A stretch of 64,000 bases of DNA from Flavobacterium psychrophilum. GTDB taxonomy: Bacteria > Bacteroidota > Bacteroidia > Flavobacteriales > Flavobacteriaceae. The stretch covers positions 1,798,001 to 1,862,000 of the forward strand of contig CP012388.1 of assembly GCA_001708385.1 (NCBI GenBank), read 5' to 3'. Below are positions 43,263 through 51,995 of this stretch, one piece after another (the stretch's first letter is position 1; every line of letters begins with the position of its first letter). The position numbers and the translations under genes were made by a program. Below the pieces are notes generated by a model. The model was not told the DNA's origin and did not search any database. It was given only the letters and a program-made list of their open reading frames with translations.

Positions 43263-46019
43263 ATGAAACTTAAATTTTTATTAATTGCACTGTTTACCTT
43301 ATCGTTAGGCTTTGCCCAAACCAAAGGTACGATTACCGGTACAATTACCGACAAAGACATGAATAACGAAACGCTTCCATTTTCAAGCGTGGCAGTTAAA
43401 GGTACAACGAACGGCACAAATGCAGACGAGAACGGAAAGTACTCGTTAAGCGTAGAACCGGGAAACATTACTTTAGTATTTGGATTTCTTGGTTACGAAA
43501 GCAAAGAAGTACAGGTAAGCATTAAAGCCGGAGAAACTAAGACCATTAACCAGGGATTAGCATCTACCAGCGTTCAGTTAGAAGACGTAGTAATAGAAAA
43601 AACCGTAAGCCGCGAAAAAGAGACAGCACTTTTGCTTGACCAGAAAAACGCTGCGGTTATAAAACAAAGTATTGGCGCGCAGGAGTTAACCCGTAAAGGT
43701 GTTAGCGATGCTGCTGCAGCTGTAACCAAAGTAACAGGTATATCTAAAACAGAAGGTAACAGCGGAATTTTTGTTCGTGGCCTTGGAGACCGTTACAACA
43801 GTACAATGCTAAACGGTTTACCGTTACCATCTAACGAGCCGGAAAACAAAAACATTGCACTTGACCTTTTCTCTACAGACATTATCCAGTCGGTAGGCAT
43901 CAGCAAAACGTATGATGTAATGCAGTACGGAGATATGGGTGGTGCTAACGTAGATATCGCATCTAAAGAGCACACCGGAGACGGCAAACTTCAGGTTGAA
44001 GTTGGGAGCGGGCTTAACAACAAAGCATTCGACTCTAACTTTAAAATGGCCGATGGTGCTAACAAGTCGGGTTTTTACAATGTAAACGCTCCTACATCTA
44101 TAAGAGAATACCAATTTGGCACAAAATGGAGCCCGGTTACAGAATCTAGCCCGGTTAACGGAAGCCTTGGTTTAACAGGCGGAAAAAACTTTAACGTAGG
44201 TGAAGAAGGACGCATTAGCGTTTTCGGAACGGCTAACTACGGAAATGGCTATACGTACAGAACAGGTTCTCAAAGAAACATTGCAGCTAACGATGAGATT
44301 GTTATAGATTTCTTTGACGTGAACAAATATGAGTTCTCTACAAAAACTACCTTAATGGCAAATGTTGCTTACAAAATAAACAGCAATAACACCATTAAAG
44401 CTAACAGTGTTTTTGTAAATGCATCTAAAAGTTCGGTAAACGAATATGACACCTTCCTAGGGCAGGGAGATAACCGTACCGAATTTAACAGACAGACACT
44501 TACCGAACAAAACAAACTTTTTGTAAATCAGTTACTAGGTAAGCACGTTCTTAACGAAAGGCTTGATCTTGACTGGGGAGCATCGTACAGCACTGTAAAT
44601 GCAGATATGCCGGACAGGATTACAAACAACCTTGTAGCAAGAACTGACGGATTATACATTTTCAACACGGCATCGCCAACTGCAAACAACCGTTACTTCC
44701 AGTATATAAAAGAAGACGAGTATGCTGCCAAGGCAATCGCAACTTTAAAAGTACTTAAAGGTGATGACGATCTTTACAAAGGCAAATTAAGCTTTGGTTA
44801 TAATGGAAGAATGAAATCGAGAGATTTTGAAGCTACACAGTTTAACTTCAGGGTATCTCAGGCAGAAAACATTCCGGTAGACCGTAATAATGTTGATACT
44901 TTTCTTAATGCTTCTAACCAAGCACTTACACAAAACATACCGGGTACTTTCTACATCAATACCGGAAGACAACAAAACCTTTCACCGTTTACATACAACG
45001 GAGACCTTAGCATACATGCAGGTTTAGTTAACTTTGAACATTCTACATCAGACAAACTTACGTACACTGTAGGTTTAAGAGCAGAAAAAGTACTTCAGGA
45101 ACTGGAGTGGGACACTAACATTCAATTACCGAACGTAAACTTTGAAAATGCAAAAATAGACAAGGTATATGTGCTTCCTGCTGCTACATTAAAATACAGC
45201 CTTAACGAAACATCTAACCTTCGCGCTGCTGCAAGTAAAACATACACACTACCTCAGTTTAAAGAAAAAGCACCTTTCCGTTACGAAGGTGTAGGTGAAA
45301 ACTCTGTAGGTAATGCATTTGTTCAGCCATCAGACAACTACAACCTTGATATTAAATGGGAGATGTTCCCTAAAGGAGACGAAGTTATATCGGCAGGTGT
45401 TTTTGGTAAATACATCAACAACCCAATAAGCCAGGTATTACTTAACTCTGCACTTAATGACAATACTTTTGTTAACGCAGGTAAATATGCATACGTTGCC
45501 GGTTTTGAATTTGAGATAAAGAAAAACATCTGGCAGGTAGACTACGTAACAAAACAAACACTTAGCGCAGGCCTTAACGGTACAGTTATGTACTCTAAGC
45601 AGGAACTTGATACAGACAAAGTTGCACAAGACAGTAACAACACATTGAGTGTAAACTTTAATGATAAAAGCGATGCATTACAGGGAGCTTCTCCGCTACT
45701 ACTTAATGCCGACCTTACTTACCGTATAGAAAGTGGAGTTTTCAGACCGACAGTATCTATAGTAGGAAATTATTTCCATGACAGGATTTACTCTCTTGGA
45801 TCATTCGGAAGAGGTAACCTGGTAGAAAAAGGCATCATGATGCTAAACTTTGTATCTAATACTACCATCAACGAAAAATGGAGCATAGGCTTTACTGTAG
45901 AAAACATTCTTAACAGCAAAATAAGAAGAGTACAGGAAAACCAGAACGGCGATCTTGACGCTTACAACTATAAAGCAGGTACAGATTTTAGCCTTGGTAT
46001 TAAATACAATATCTTCTAA
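43263..46019 (+). CDS. TonB-dependent outer-membrane receptor with carboxypeptidase-regulatory domain
   Basis: The 918-residue protein has a signal peptide (1-19), an N-terminal carboxypeptidase-regulatory-like domain (about 24-100: GTITGTITDKD onward), a plug domain (about 120-230, with IFVRGLGDRYNSTMLNGLPL) and a long C-terminal beta barrel ending in SLGIKYNIF. It imports a substrate across the outer membrane using TonB. No SusD partner follows; a beta-helix lipoprotein does. It is divergent from a PhoB/PhoR-like pair, suggesting control by phosphate. Substrate is unknown. Confidence 0.93.
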   Translation: MKLKFLLIALFTLSLGFAQTKGTITGTITDKDMNNETLPFSSVAVKGTTNGTNADENGKYSLSVEPGNITLVFGFLGYESKEVQVSIKAGETKTINQGLASTSVQLEDVVIEKTVSREKETALLLDQKNAAVIKQSIGAQELTRKGVSDAAAAVTKVTGISKTEGNSGIFVRGLGDRYNSTMLNGLPLPSNEPENKNIALDLFSTDIIQSVGISKTYDVMQYGDMGGANVDIASKEHTGDGKLQVEVGSGLNNKAFDSNFKMADGANKSGFYNVNAPTSIREYQFGTKWSPVTESSPVNGSLGLTGGKNFNVGEEGRISVFGTANYGNGYTYRTGSQRNIAANDEIVIDFFDVNKYEFSTKTTLMANVAYKINSNNTIKANSVFVNASKSSVNEYDTFLGQGDNRTEFNRQTLTEQNKLFVNQLLGKHVLNERLDLDWGASYSTVNADMPDRITNNLVARTDGLYIFNTASPTANNRYFQYIKEDEYAAKAIATLKVLKGDDDLYKGKLSFGYNGRMKSRDFEATQFNFRVSQAENIPVDRNNVDTFLNASNQALTQNIPGTFYINTGRQQNLSPFTYNGDLSIHAGLVNFEHSTSDKLTYTVGLRAEKVLQELEWDTNIQLPNVNFENAKIDKVYVLPAATLKYSLNETSNLRAAASKTYTLPQFKEKAPFRYEGVGENSVGNAFVQPSDNYNLDIKWEMFPKGDEVISAGVFGKYINNPISQVLLNSALNDNTFVNAGKYAYVAGFEFEIKKNIWQVDYVTKQTLSAGLNGTVMYSKQELDTDKVAQDSNNTLSVNFNDKSDALQGASPLLLNADLTYRIESGVFRPTVSIVGNYFHDRIYSLGSFGRGNLVEKGIMMLNFVSNTTINEKWSIGFTVENILNSKIRRVQENQNGDLDAYNYKAGTDFSLGIKYNIF

Positions 46020-46042
46020 TAAACAAACACTTATATACAAGC

Positions 46043-46073
46043 AAAGGGCAGCCATATGGCTGCCCTTTTTTTT
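46043..46073 (+). terminator. Terminator after the TonB-dependent receptor
   Basis: AAAGGGCAGCC and GGCTGCCCTTT form an 11-bp stem with loop ATAT, followed by T. The lipoprotein gene downstream may therefore have its own promoter. Confidence 0.9.
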
Positions 46074-46085
46074 ACATCTATTCTG

Positions 46086-46111
46086 TTAACATTCATAACA
46101 TTAAATTAACC
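46086..46111 (+). promoter_or_regulatory. Candidate Pho-box-like repeats before the lipoprotein gene
   Basis: TTAACA (46086), ATAACA (46095) and TTAACC (46106) lie 9 and 11 bases apart. A further TTAACC is at 46150. They resemble the hexamers before the receptor gene. AT-rich background makes this weak. Confidence 0.3.
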
Positions 46112-46220
46112 AAAAGTATATGTTACAGTAAAGATTATATAACACGTGCTTAACCGCTAAAACGACCTGCTGAACCATCTTTGCAATACAAAAATTAAAC
46201 AACATTAATTATTCAAGACA

Positions 46221-47360
46221 ATGAAAAAATTAGTTCTTAGCCTAGCGATTGTAGCTGCAATTTTCACAAGCTGTTCAGATGATGATTCAAAACCAAATGA
46301 TGGTGGTACAAAAGAAGCAACGCTTTCTGGAAACATCTCTGCTAACATGACATTAGACGCAAACACAGTATACACTATAGATGGTCCTGTATATGTAGGT
46401 GATGGTGTAACTCTTACTATTCCTGCAGGAACAAGACTTGAAGGTAACGTTAATGGTTCTCAGGTTTCTGTACTAGCTGTAAGACAAGGTGGTAAAGTTA
46501 ATGCTCAGGGAACTGCACAAAACCCAATCGTATTTACTTCAAACTCTGCTACTCCTGCACCTGGTGACTGGGGTGGAATTGTAATCTGTGGAAAATCGCT
46601 TACAAACCTTGGTGTTAACGTAGCTGCTGAAGTTACAGGTTTAACTTACGGTGGTACTAACGCTGCTGATAACTCTGGTGTTTATTCTTATCTTAAAGTG
46701 GAATATGCTGGTGCACTTATCAACAAAGATGCTGAATTTAATGGTGTTACTTTCTACGCTGTTGGTACAGGAACTAAAGTTGACAATATCCTTGTATACC
46801 AAGGTTCTGATGATGCTTTCGAATGGTTTGGTGGAACTGTAAACGCAACTAACCTTGTAGGTATAGGAAACCAGGATGATACTTTTGACTGGACTGAAGG
46901 ATGGAATGGTACAGTTTCTAACATGTACTCTGATCAGTCTTCTGCTCTTGCATTCTCTTCTGATAGCCGTGGTATGGAAGCTGACAGTAACTCTACAAAC
47001 CCAACTATCGCTCCAATATCTAACCCTACACTTTCTAACATTACCCTTATCGGTCGTAACAGTGCAGATGTAACAAGTGAAGCTGGTATCATGCTAAGAA
47101 GAGGTACTCACGGTAAAATATCTAACGTATTCATCAAAGACTTCAAAGGTACAGGAAGTGCTGCTATCAAATTTGATGGTACAGATTCTCAGGCTTGGTT
47201 CCTTGCTAACCCTGTAACAGGTGTTCAGATTACAAACGTAGTTGCTAACACAAATACTTTTGATGGTTCTGCTAACGCATTAACAGTTGTTACAAGTGCT
47301 ACAGGTGCTGGTAACGGTGCTGCTCTACCAACTTGGGCTTCTTGGATGAATATCAAATAA
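46221..47360 (+). CDS. Beta-helix lipoprotein
   Basis: The 379-residue product is a lipoprotein (MKKLVLSLAIVAAIFTSC, Cys18) with a Gly/Asn/Thr-rich body of short beta strands, consistent with a right-handed parallel beta helix. It includes GDWGGIVICGKSLTN and a GSDDAFEWFGG segment. Members of this group are surface or periplasmic and poorly characterised. It follows the TonB-dependent receptor after a terminator and precedes the minimal T9SS protein. It may be the binding partner of that receptor. Confidence 0.75.
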   Translation: MKKLVLSLAIVAAIFTSCSDDDSKPNDGGTKEATLSGNISANMTLDANTVYTIDGPVYVGDGVTLTIPAGTRLEGNVNGSQVSVLAVRQGGKVNAQGTAQNPIVFTSNSATPAPGDWGGIVICGKSLTNLGVNVAAEVTGLTYGGTNAADNSGVYSYLKVEYAGALINKDAEFNGVTFYAVGTGTKVDNILVYQGSDDAFEWFGGTVNATNLVGIGNQDDTFDWTEGWNGTVSNMYSDQSSALAFSSDSRGMEADSNSTNPTIAPISNPTLSNITLIGRNSADVTSEAGIMLRRGTHGKISNVFIKDFKGTGSAAIKFDGTDSQAWFLANPVTGVQITNVVANTNTFDGSANALTVVTSATGAGNGAALPTWASWMNIK

Positions 47361-47380
47361 TCCAAAAAAAATATAAAATT

Positions 47381-47410
47381 AAGCCCCTCATTATGAGGGG
47401 CTATTTTTTT
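47381..47410 (+). terminator. Terminator after the beta-helix lipoprotein
   Basis: AAGCCCCTCAT and ATGAGGGGCT form a 10-bp stem with a short loop, followed by seven T after one A. Confidence 0.85.
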
Positions 47411-47460
47411 GGTATAATATTTGAATTATATTTTATATATTTACACAATCATTTAACTAT

Positions 47461-47799
47461 ATGGCAAAAAAATACTTTTATACCGCCTTACTTCTATTCT
47501 GCCTGTTTTCTCTTGGCGCTGTTGCCCAGGAAAACAAGCAAACCTTTGCCGCAGGTAAAGAACCTATAGAAGGACTTAATATCTATCCTAACCCTGCAAA
47601 AGCAGACAGGATTTATATTAATACTGCTAAGCCAACCCTAAGCAAGGAGATAGAAATATTTGATATGGTTGGAAAAAAGATAATCCAGACAACACTTAAC
47701 GGTAAAGAGCTTAACATTTCGAGCCTTACACGCGGTGTGTACATCATTAAAATTAAAGAAGGTGATGCTTCTGCCACAAGAAAGCTTGTTGTAGAATAA
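47461..47799 (+). CDS. Minimal T9SS type A sorting-domain protein
   Basis: The 112-residue protein consists of a signal peptide (residues 1-23, ending AVAQ), about 15 polar residues, and a full-length type A T9SS C-terminal sorting domain (about 39-112: LNIYPNPAKADRIYIN to RKLVVE, with LTRGVYIIKIKEG). There is no room for a cargo domain. The frame is intact, with a terminator right after it, so it does not look like a decayed remnant. It may be a small surface protein or something that interacts with the sortase itself; its function is unknown. Confidence 0.85.
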   Translation: MAKKYFYTALLLFCLFSLGAVAQENKQTFAAGKEPIEGLNIYPNPAKADRIYINTAKPTLSKEIEIFDMVGKKIIQTTLNGKELNISSLTRGVYIIKIKEGDASATRKLVVE

Positions 47800-47820
47800 T
47801 CCCGAAACATATAATTTACC

Positions 47821-47848
47821 AAAGCACTGCAATCGCGGTGCTTTTTTT
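47821..47848 (+). terminator. Terminator after the minimal T9SS protein
   Basis: AAAGCACTGC and GCGGTGCTTT pair with one G-T around AATC, followed by seven T. Confidence 0.85.
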
Positions 47849-47877
47849 ATTTGTATTTTTGCTAAAACTTTTACCCT

Positions 47878-48858
47878 TTGGTTACCTCACAAGACATATT
47901 TACAATTGCCTCTAAAAAAGAATTTGAAAAGATAACCCTTAAGGTTTTCCGCCATCAGTATGACAACAATACTGTGTACCGCGATTTCTGTACTTTTTTA
48001 AAGAAAGACAAGCATAATGTAAAATCGGTAAAAGAAATTCCGTTTTTGCCTATACAATTCTTTAAGAGCCATGAAGTAATAAACTCTGCCGATGCTGTAC
48101 AGGAAACCTTTACCAGCAGCGGCACCACCGGCATGGTTACAAGCCGCCATCTGGTAACCGACCTTACTTACTACGAACAAAGTTTCCGCTTAGCATTCTC
48201 TCAGTTTTACGGCAATATAGAAGACTATGCTGTGCTAGCCCTTCTGCCCTCTTACCTGGAACGTGAAGGCTCTTCTCTAATCTATATGGTAGAAGACCTT
48301 ATAGAAGGCTCCAACAACCCTGATAGCGGCTTTTACCTGCACAACTACGACGAACTTATAGCAAAGCTTACCGCACTCGATAAAGCCGGGCAAAACGTAC
48401 TGCTAATTGGCGTTACCTATGCCCTACTGGACTTAGTAGAAAAACAAAACTTTGACCTGCGAAACACTATTATCATGGAAACCGGAGGTATGAAAGGCCG
48501 CCGTAAAGAGATGATACGCGAAGAACTGCACGATGTGCTTTGCAAAGGTTTTGGCGTAAGCAAGATCCATTCGGAATATGGTATGACAGAACTATTGTCC
48601 CAGGCCTATTCTTTAGGTGATGGTATTTTTGAGTGTCCGCCGTGGATGGATATCCTTGTACGCGATACCGAAGATGCCCTTAGCTATATTGATTACGGCA
48701 AAACAGGCGGCATTAATGTTATTGACCTTGCCAATATTAACTCCTGCTCGTTTATTGCAACACAAGACCTCGGCAAAAAATACCCAAACCAGTCTTTTGA
48801 AGTTTTGGGACGATTTGACAATTCTGATATTCGTGGTTGTAACCTGATGGTATATTAG
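47878..48858 (+). CDS. LuxE-like acyl-protein synthetase/adenylating enzyme
   Basis: The 326-residue protein belongs to the LuxE/PaaK group of adenylate-forming enzymes, with the P-loop-like FTSSGTTGMVTSRH (about 80-93), HSEYGMTELLSQAY and a C-terminal FEVLGRFDNSDIRGC. LuxE activates fatty acids as acyl-AMP for fatty acid reductase. No luxC, luxD or luciferase is nearby. Homologues in Bacteroidota may act in polysaccharide or lipid acylation. TTG at 47878 is the only reasonable start. TATTTTTG at 47854-47861 may be the promoter, overlapping the preceding terminator. Confidence 0.8.
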   Translation: MVTSQDIFTIASKKEFEKITLKVFRHQYDNNTVYRDFCTFLKKDKHNVKSVKEIPFLPIQFFKSHEVINSADAVQETFTSSGTTGMVTSRHLVTDLTYYEQSFRLAFSQFYGNIEDYAVLALLPSYLEREGSSLIYMVEDLIEGSNNPDSGFYLHNYDELIAKLTALDKAGQNVLLIGVTYALLDLVEKQNFDLRNTIIMETGGMKGRRKEMIREELHDVLCKGFGVSKIHSEYGMTELLSQAYSLGDGIFECPPWMDILVRDTEDALSYIDYGKTGGINVIDLANINSCSFIATQDLGKKYPNQSFEVLGRFDNSDIRGCNLMVY

Positions 48859-49125
48859 TTATCGGGTTGCTGAGTTGCGGGTTAGATCATTGCGAGGCGG
48901 CAATACGAAGCAATCTTTTTTTTACCTGCAACACAACTTTACTATTCACTCTGTAATCCCGAACAGAGTGAAGAATCCCTTATAAATACACTAGCCATAC
49001 AAATGAGCTTTCCCCTTCATTGGAGGGGAAACTTACTCCTGCCAACAAACCAGAGGTATGAATGAAGCTGACTCCCCTCCCCTTCAAAGAGCCTGTCTCG
49101 CGGTGGCGGAGGGCTGGGGTGAGAA
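48859..49125. repeat. Gene-free stretch with decayed dispersed-repeat motifs
   Basis: No gene is visible in this stretch. It holds three short motifs typical of dispersed intergenic repeats: 48888-48915 (CATTGCGAGGCGG then CGAAGCAATC, partly palindromic), 48953-48980 (CCCGAACAGAGTGAAGAATC-type), and 49007-49125 (CCCCTTC/GGAGGGG arms ending GGAGGGCTGGGGTGAG). The last resembles part of 55675-55812. They look like remnants of small non-coding repeats, not of a transposase gene. Confidence 0.55.
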
Positions 49126-49152
49126 TAAAAAAAGGAGCCATAAAGCTCCTTT
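49126..49152 (-). terminator. Terminator after tyrS
   Basis: On the minus strand AAAGGAGC and GCTCCTTT form an 8-bp stem with loop TTTATG, followed by seven T. Confidence 0.85.
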
Positions 49153-49174
49153 CATATCTAAATTTCCTGATTGA

Positions 49175-50470
49175 CTATCCTTCAACCGGAATTACAAAAT
49201 TCTTTTTCTTTCCAAAAGATACCAGAACAAACTTACCTAATAATGCATCGCTTGCTGTAAGCTGAAAAGCATCGGTAATTTTCACTTTATTTATAGCAAC
49301 TGCATTGGCAGCCAATGCCTTTCTTGCTTCACCACGTGAAGGGAAAATACCGGTCTGATCAGCAAGGATATTGATAATATCAGTATCTGCCGAAAAATCC
49401 GTAAGGCTAATGCCTTTTACAAAAAACTCACCAAAAATATCGGTAAAGAATTCTTCACTAAGCCCCTGTAGATCTTCACGTGTGTAGTTAGAGAATACAA
49501 ATTCAGTTTTCTTGACAGAATCCTCTAAACTAGCTTCCCCATGAACAAACGTTGTTACTTCGGCAGCAAGCCTTTTTTGCAGCACTCTTAAATGAGGTGC
49601 TTCGTTGTGCTGTGCAACAAGTGCATCTACTTCTTCTGCAGTAAGCAGTGTGAATATCTTAATATATTTTTCAGCATCTGCATCAGATGTATTTATCCAG
49701 TACTGGTAAAATGCATACGGCGAAGTCCTTTTGGCATCAAGCCAGATGTTTCCACCTTCAGATTTACCAAACTTTGTACCGTCTGCCTTTGTAATAAGCG
49801 GGCAGGTTAAGGCATATGCCTTTCCACTTTCTTTTCTGCGCACAAGCTCTGTACCCGTAGTAATATTACCCCACTGGTCGCTACCGCCCATCTGAAGCGT
49901 ACATTGCTTATGTTTATATAAATGAAGGAAGTCATACCCCTGAACCAGCTGATACGTAAACTCCGTAAAAGACATACCTTCTGCCGCTTCGGACGAAAGT
50001 CTCTTTTTAACCGAATCTTTAGCCATCATATAATTCACAGTAATGTGTTTTCCCACATCACGAATAAAATCAAGGAATGAAAACTCCTTCATCCAGTCGT
50101 AATTATTAACAAGTTCTGCTGCATTCGGCGCATCGCTTGTAAAATCGAGAAAACGGGCAAGCTGTTCTTTAATAGACTCCTGGTTATGGCGTAGTGTAGC
50201 CTCATCAAGCAAATTCCTTTCGTTGGATTTTCCTGACGGATCGCCAATCATACCTGTAGCACCTCCTACAAGAGCCAACGGTTTGTGGCCGCTAAGCTGA
50301 AAATGCTTTAACAGCATTACACCAACTAAATGCCCTATATGCAGTGAGTCTGCTGTTGGGTCTATACCCACATACGCTACACGCATCTGTTCCAAAAGAT
50401 GTTCTTCAGTACCCGGCATAACGTCGTGAAGCATACCCCTCCAGGTTACTTCTTCAATAAAATTTTTCAT
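49175..50470 (-). CDS. tyrS: Tyrosine--tRNA ligase
   Basis: The 431-residue class I synthetase has the HIGH motif (SLHIGHLVG, near residue 40) and the KMSKS equivalent KFGKS (near residue 230) before a C-terminal S4-like RNA-binding domain (about 350-431). It charges tRNA-Tyr. Length is normal. It is monocistronic and divergent from the epimerase gene. Confidence 0.97.
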   Translation of the reverse strand: MKNFIEEVTWRGMLHDVMPGTEEHLLEQMRVAYVGIDPTADSLHIGHLVGVMLLKHFQLSGHKPLALVGGATGMIGDPSGKSNERNLLDEATLRHNQESIKEQLARFLDFTSDAPNAAELVNNYDWMKEFSFLDFIRDVGKHITVNYMMAKDSVKKRLSSEAAEGMSFTEFTYQLVQGYDFLHLYKHKQCTLQMGGSDQWGNITTGTELVRRKESGKAYALTCPLITKADGTKFGKSEGGNIWLDAKRTSPYAFYQYWINTSDADAEKYIKIFTLLTAEEVDALVAQHNEAPHLRVLQKRLAAEVTTFVHGEASLEDSVKKTEFVFSNYTREDLQGLSEEFFTDIFGEFFVKGISLTDFSADTDIINILADQTGIFPSRGEARKALAANAVAINKVKITDAFQLTASDALLGKFVLVSFGKKKNFVIPVEG

Positions 50471-50527
50471 GATTCCCGATTAATGTCGTGCAAAAATACA
50501 AACCTGCGCAACATTTTTGATTAACAT

Positions 50528-50560
50528 TTGTAAAATATTCTCCACTAAAATCTACATTTG
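50528..50560 (+). promoter_or_regulatory. Promoter giving a leaderless epimerase mRNA
   Basis: TTG (50528-50530) and TACATTTG (50553-50560) are 22 bases apart. The ATG at 50566 is five bases after the -7 element, so transcription should begin at or next to it. Confidence 0.6.
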
Positions 50561-50565
50561 CATAT

Positions 50566-51561
50566 ATGATACTAGTTACAGGCGGAACAGGATTGGTTGG
50601 GGCTCATTTACTGCTACACTTGGCAGGCAATGATAAAAAAGTACGTGCGCTTTACAGAAGTGATGCAACGGTTGCCAAAACCCGTAATCTTTTTACACTT
50701 AAAAACAACCCGAATTTTGAAAAAATCGAATGGGTGAAAGGCGATATTAACGATATCCCTTCGCTTGAAGATGCTTTTTTAGGTATAGATACCGTATACC
50801 ACTGTGCAGCATATATTTCTTTTGAACCGAAAGACGAGGACATTCTCCGTAAAGTAAATATTGAGGGTACTGCCAACATGGTAAACTGTGCTTTAGATTT
50901 TGGCGTTACAAAATTTTGCCATGTAAGCTCTATTGCCGCCCTTGGCGATGCAAAAGACAGTAGTGAAAGAATTACCGAAGAAACCGAATGGAATCCCGAA
51001 GTACGCCACGGCGACTATGCTATTAGTAAATATGGTGCCGAAATGGAAGTTTGGCGCGCCTGGCAGGAAGGCCTTAATGTGGTAATTGTAAATCCGGGGC
51101 TTATTTTTGGCGAAGGCTTCTGGGATGCCGGCAGCGGCAAAATATTTAAGGCTGTACACGGTGGCCAGTATTTTTACACCAAGGGAACCTGCGGTATTGT
51201 AGCCGTTGAAGATGTGGTAAAAGCCATGATACAGCTTGTTGCTACCGATACGAACGGCGAGCGTTATACTATTGTTGCCAACGATGTTTCATACAAAGAA
51301 ATGCTGGATACCATTGCCGACGGCATGAAAAAATCACGCCCGGGAGTGTATGCATCTCCATGGCTAACATCTGTTGCATGGCGCATGGACTGGCTGTTTT
51401 CTAAATTATTGAGGCAAAAGCGTAAGCTTACGCGCAGTATGGCAAAATCATCGCACAATTTTGAGAATTACGATAATTCTAAAATTGTTTCAAAGCTCAA
51501 TTTTACTTTTTTAGAGGTTGTCTCTTACCTAAGGCAGCTTTCCGAACGCTATCCCTCCTAG
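50566..51561 (+). CDS. NAD(P)-dependent epimerase/dehydratase (extended SDR)
   Basis: The 331-residue protein starts MILVTGGTGLVGAHLL, the extended SDR dinucleotide loop GGTGLVG. The catalytic tyrosine and lysine are in YAISK (about residue 150). It resembles the 3-beta-hydroxysteroid dehydrogenase/dihydroflavonol reductase-like subgroup. The substrate is unknown. Its 3' end overlaps the converging DUF4296 gene by 59 bases. Confidence 0.85.
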   Translation: MILVTGGTGLVGAHLLLHLAGNDKKVRALYRSDATVAKTRNLFTLKNNPNFEKIEWVKGDINDIPSLEDAFLGIDTVYHCAAYISFEPKDEDILRKVNIEGTANMVNCALDFGVTKFCHVSSIAALGDAKDSSERITEETEWNPEVRHGDYAISKYGAEMEVWRAWQEGLNVVIVNPGLIFGEGFWDAGSGKIFKAVHGGQYFYTKGTCGIVAVEDVVKAMIQLVATDTNGERYTIVANDVSYKEMLDTIADGMKKSRPGVYASPWLTSVAWRMDWLFSKLLRQKRKLTRSMAKSSHNFENYDNSKIVSKLNFTFLEVVSYLRQLSERYPS

Positions 51562-51940
51562 CCTGTGCACCCGGCACATCTGTTACAGGTGGCGTAAGTG
51601 AGTCTTTTTTAGGAGCAAGAATCTCTTTTTGCTTATTAAGCTTTTCGGTTACCCTTTGCTGAATTTTCTCGTATTGCTCTAAATTACCGGCATACCATGT
51701 GTTATTTTGTGCAAAAGTAAGGCTGTCTATCTTGTACTTTTTGTAGATGTAATTCTTGCTATCAACCTTATTATCGTCTAATGCCTGTGGTTGGTACGAT
51801 TTAATAGCCTGAATTAACGAAAGATCATACGATATATTCACCATCTCATCTTCAGTAAGAAAGCGTTTTGGTTTTTCTGCGGCACCATCACCACAGGAAA
51901 ACAATATAACCGATGCTAAAAGCAAAATGACCTTTTTCAT
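51503..51940 (-). CDS. DUF4296 lipoprotein
   Basis: The ATG at 51940 gives a 145-residue lipoprotein (MKKVILLLASVILFSC, Cys16). The segment FLTEDEMVNISYDLSLIQAI (about 25-44) is characteristic of DUF4296. The C-terminal 35 residues are rich in Lys, Arg and Pro. Function is unknown. The gene is the last of a DPM synthase-pyrC-DUF4296 run, and its 3' end overlaps the converging epimerase gene by 59 bases. Confidence 0.75.
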   Translation of the reverse strand: MKKVILLLASVILFSCGDGAAEKPKRFLTEDEMVNISYDLSLIQAIKSYQPQALDDNKVDSKNYIYKKYKIDSLTFAQNNTWYAGNLEQYEKIQQRVTEKLNKQKEILAPKKDSLTPPVTDVPGAQARRDSVRKAALGKRQPLKK

Positions 51941-51995
51941 TCTTTTATTATTTAAACACTTCCCTCCTAAAAAAGAGGGAAGCGAATATACTTTG

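Noticed and set aside
47878..48858. A bioluminescence (lux) operon
   Set aside because: Only the LuxE-like gene is present; luxC, luxD, luxA and luxB are absent from the window.
48859..49174. Possible CRISPR array or insertion-sequence remnant
   Set aside because: There is no regular repeat-spacer unit, no transposase fragment and no target duplication. The motifs are single decayed copies.
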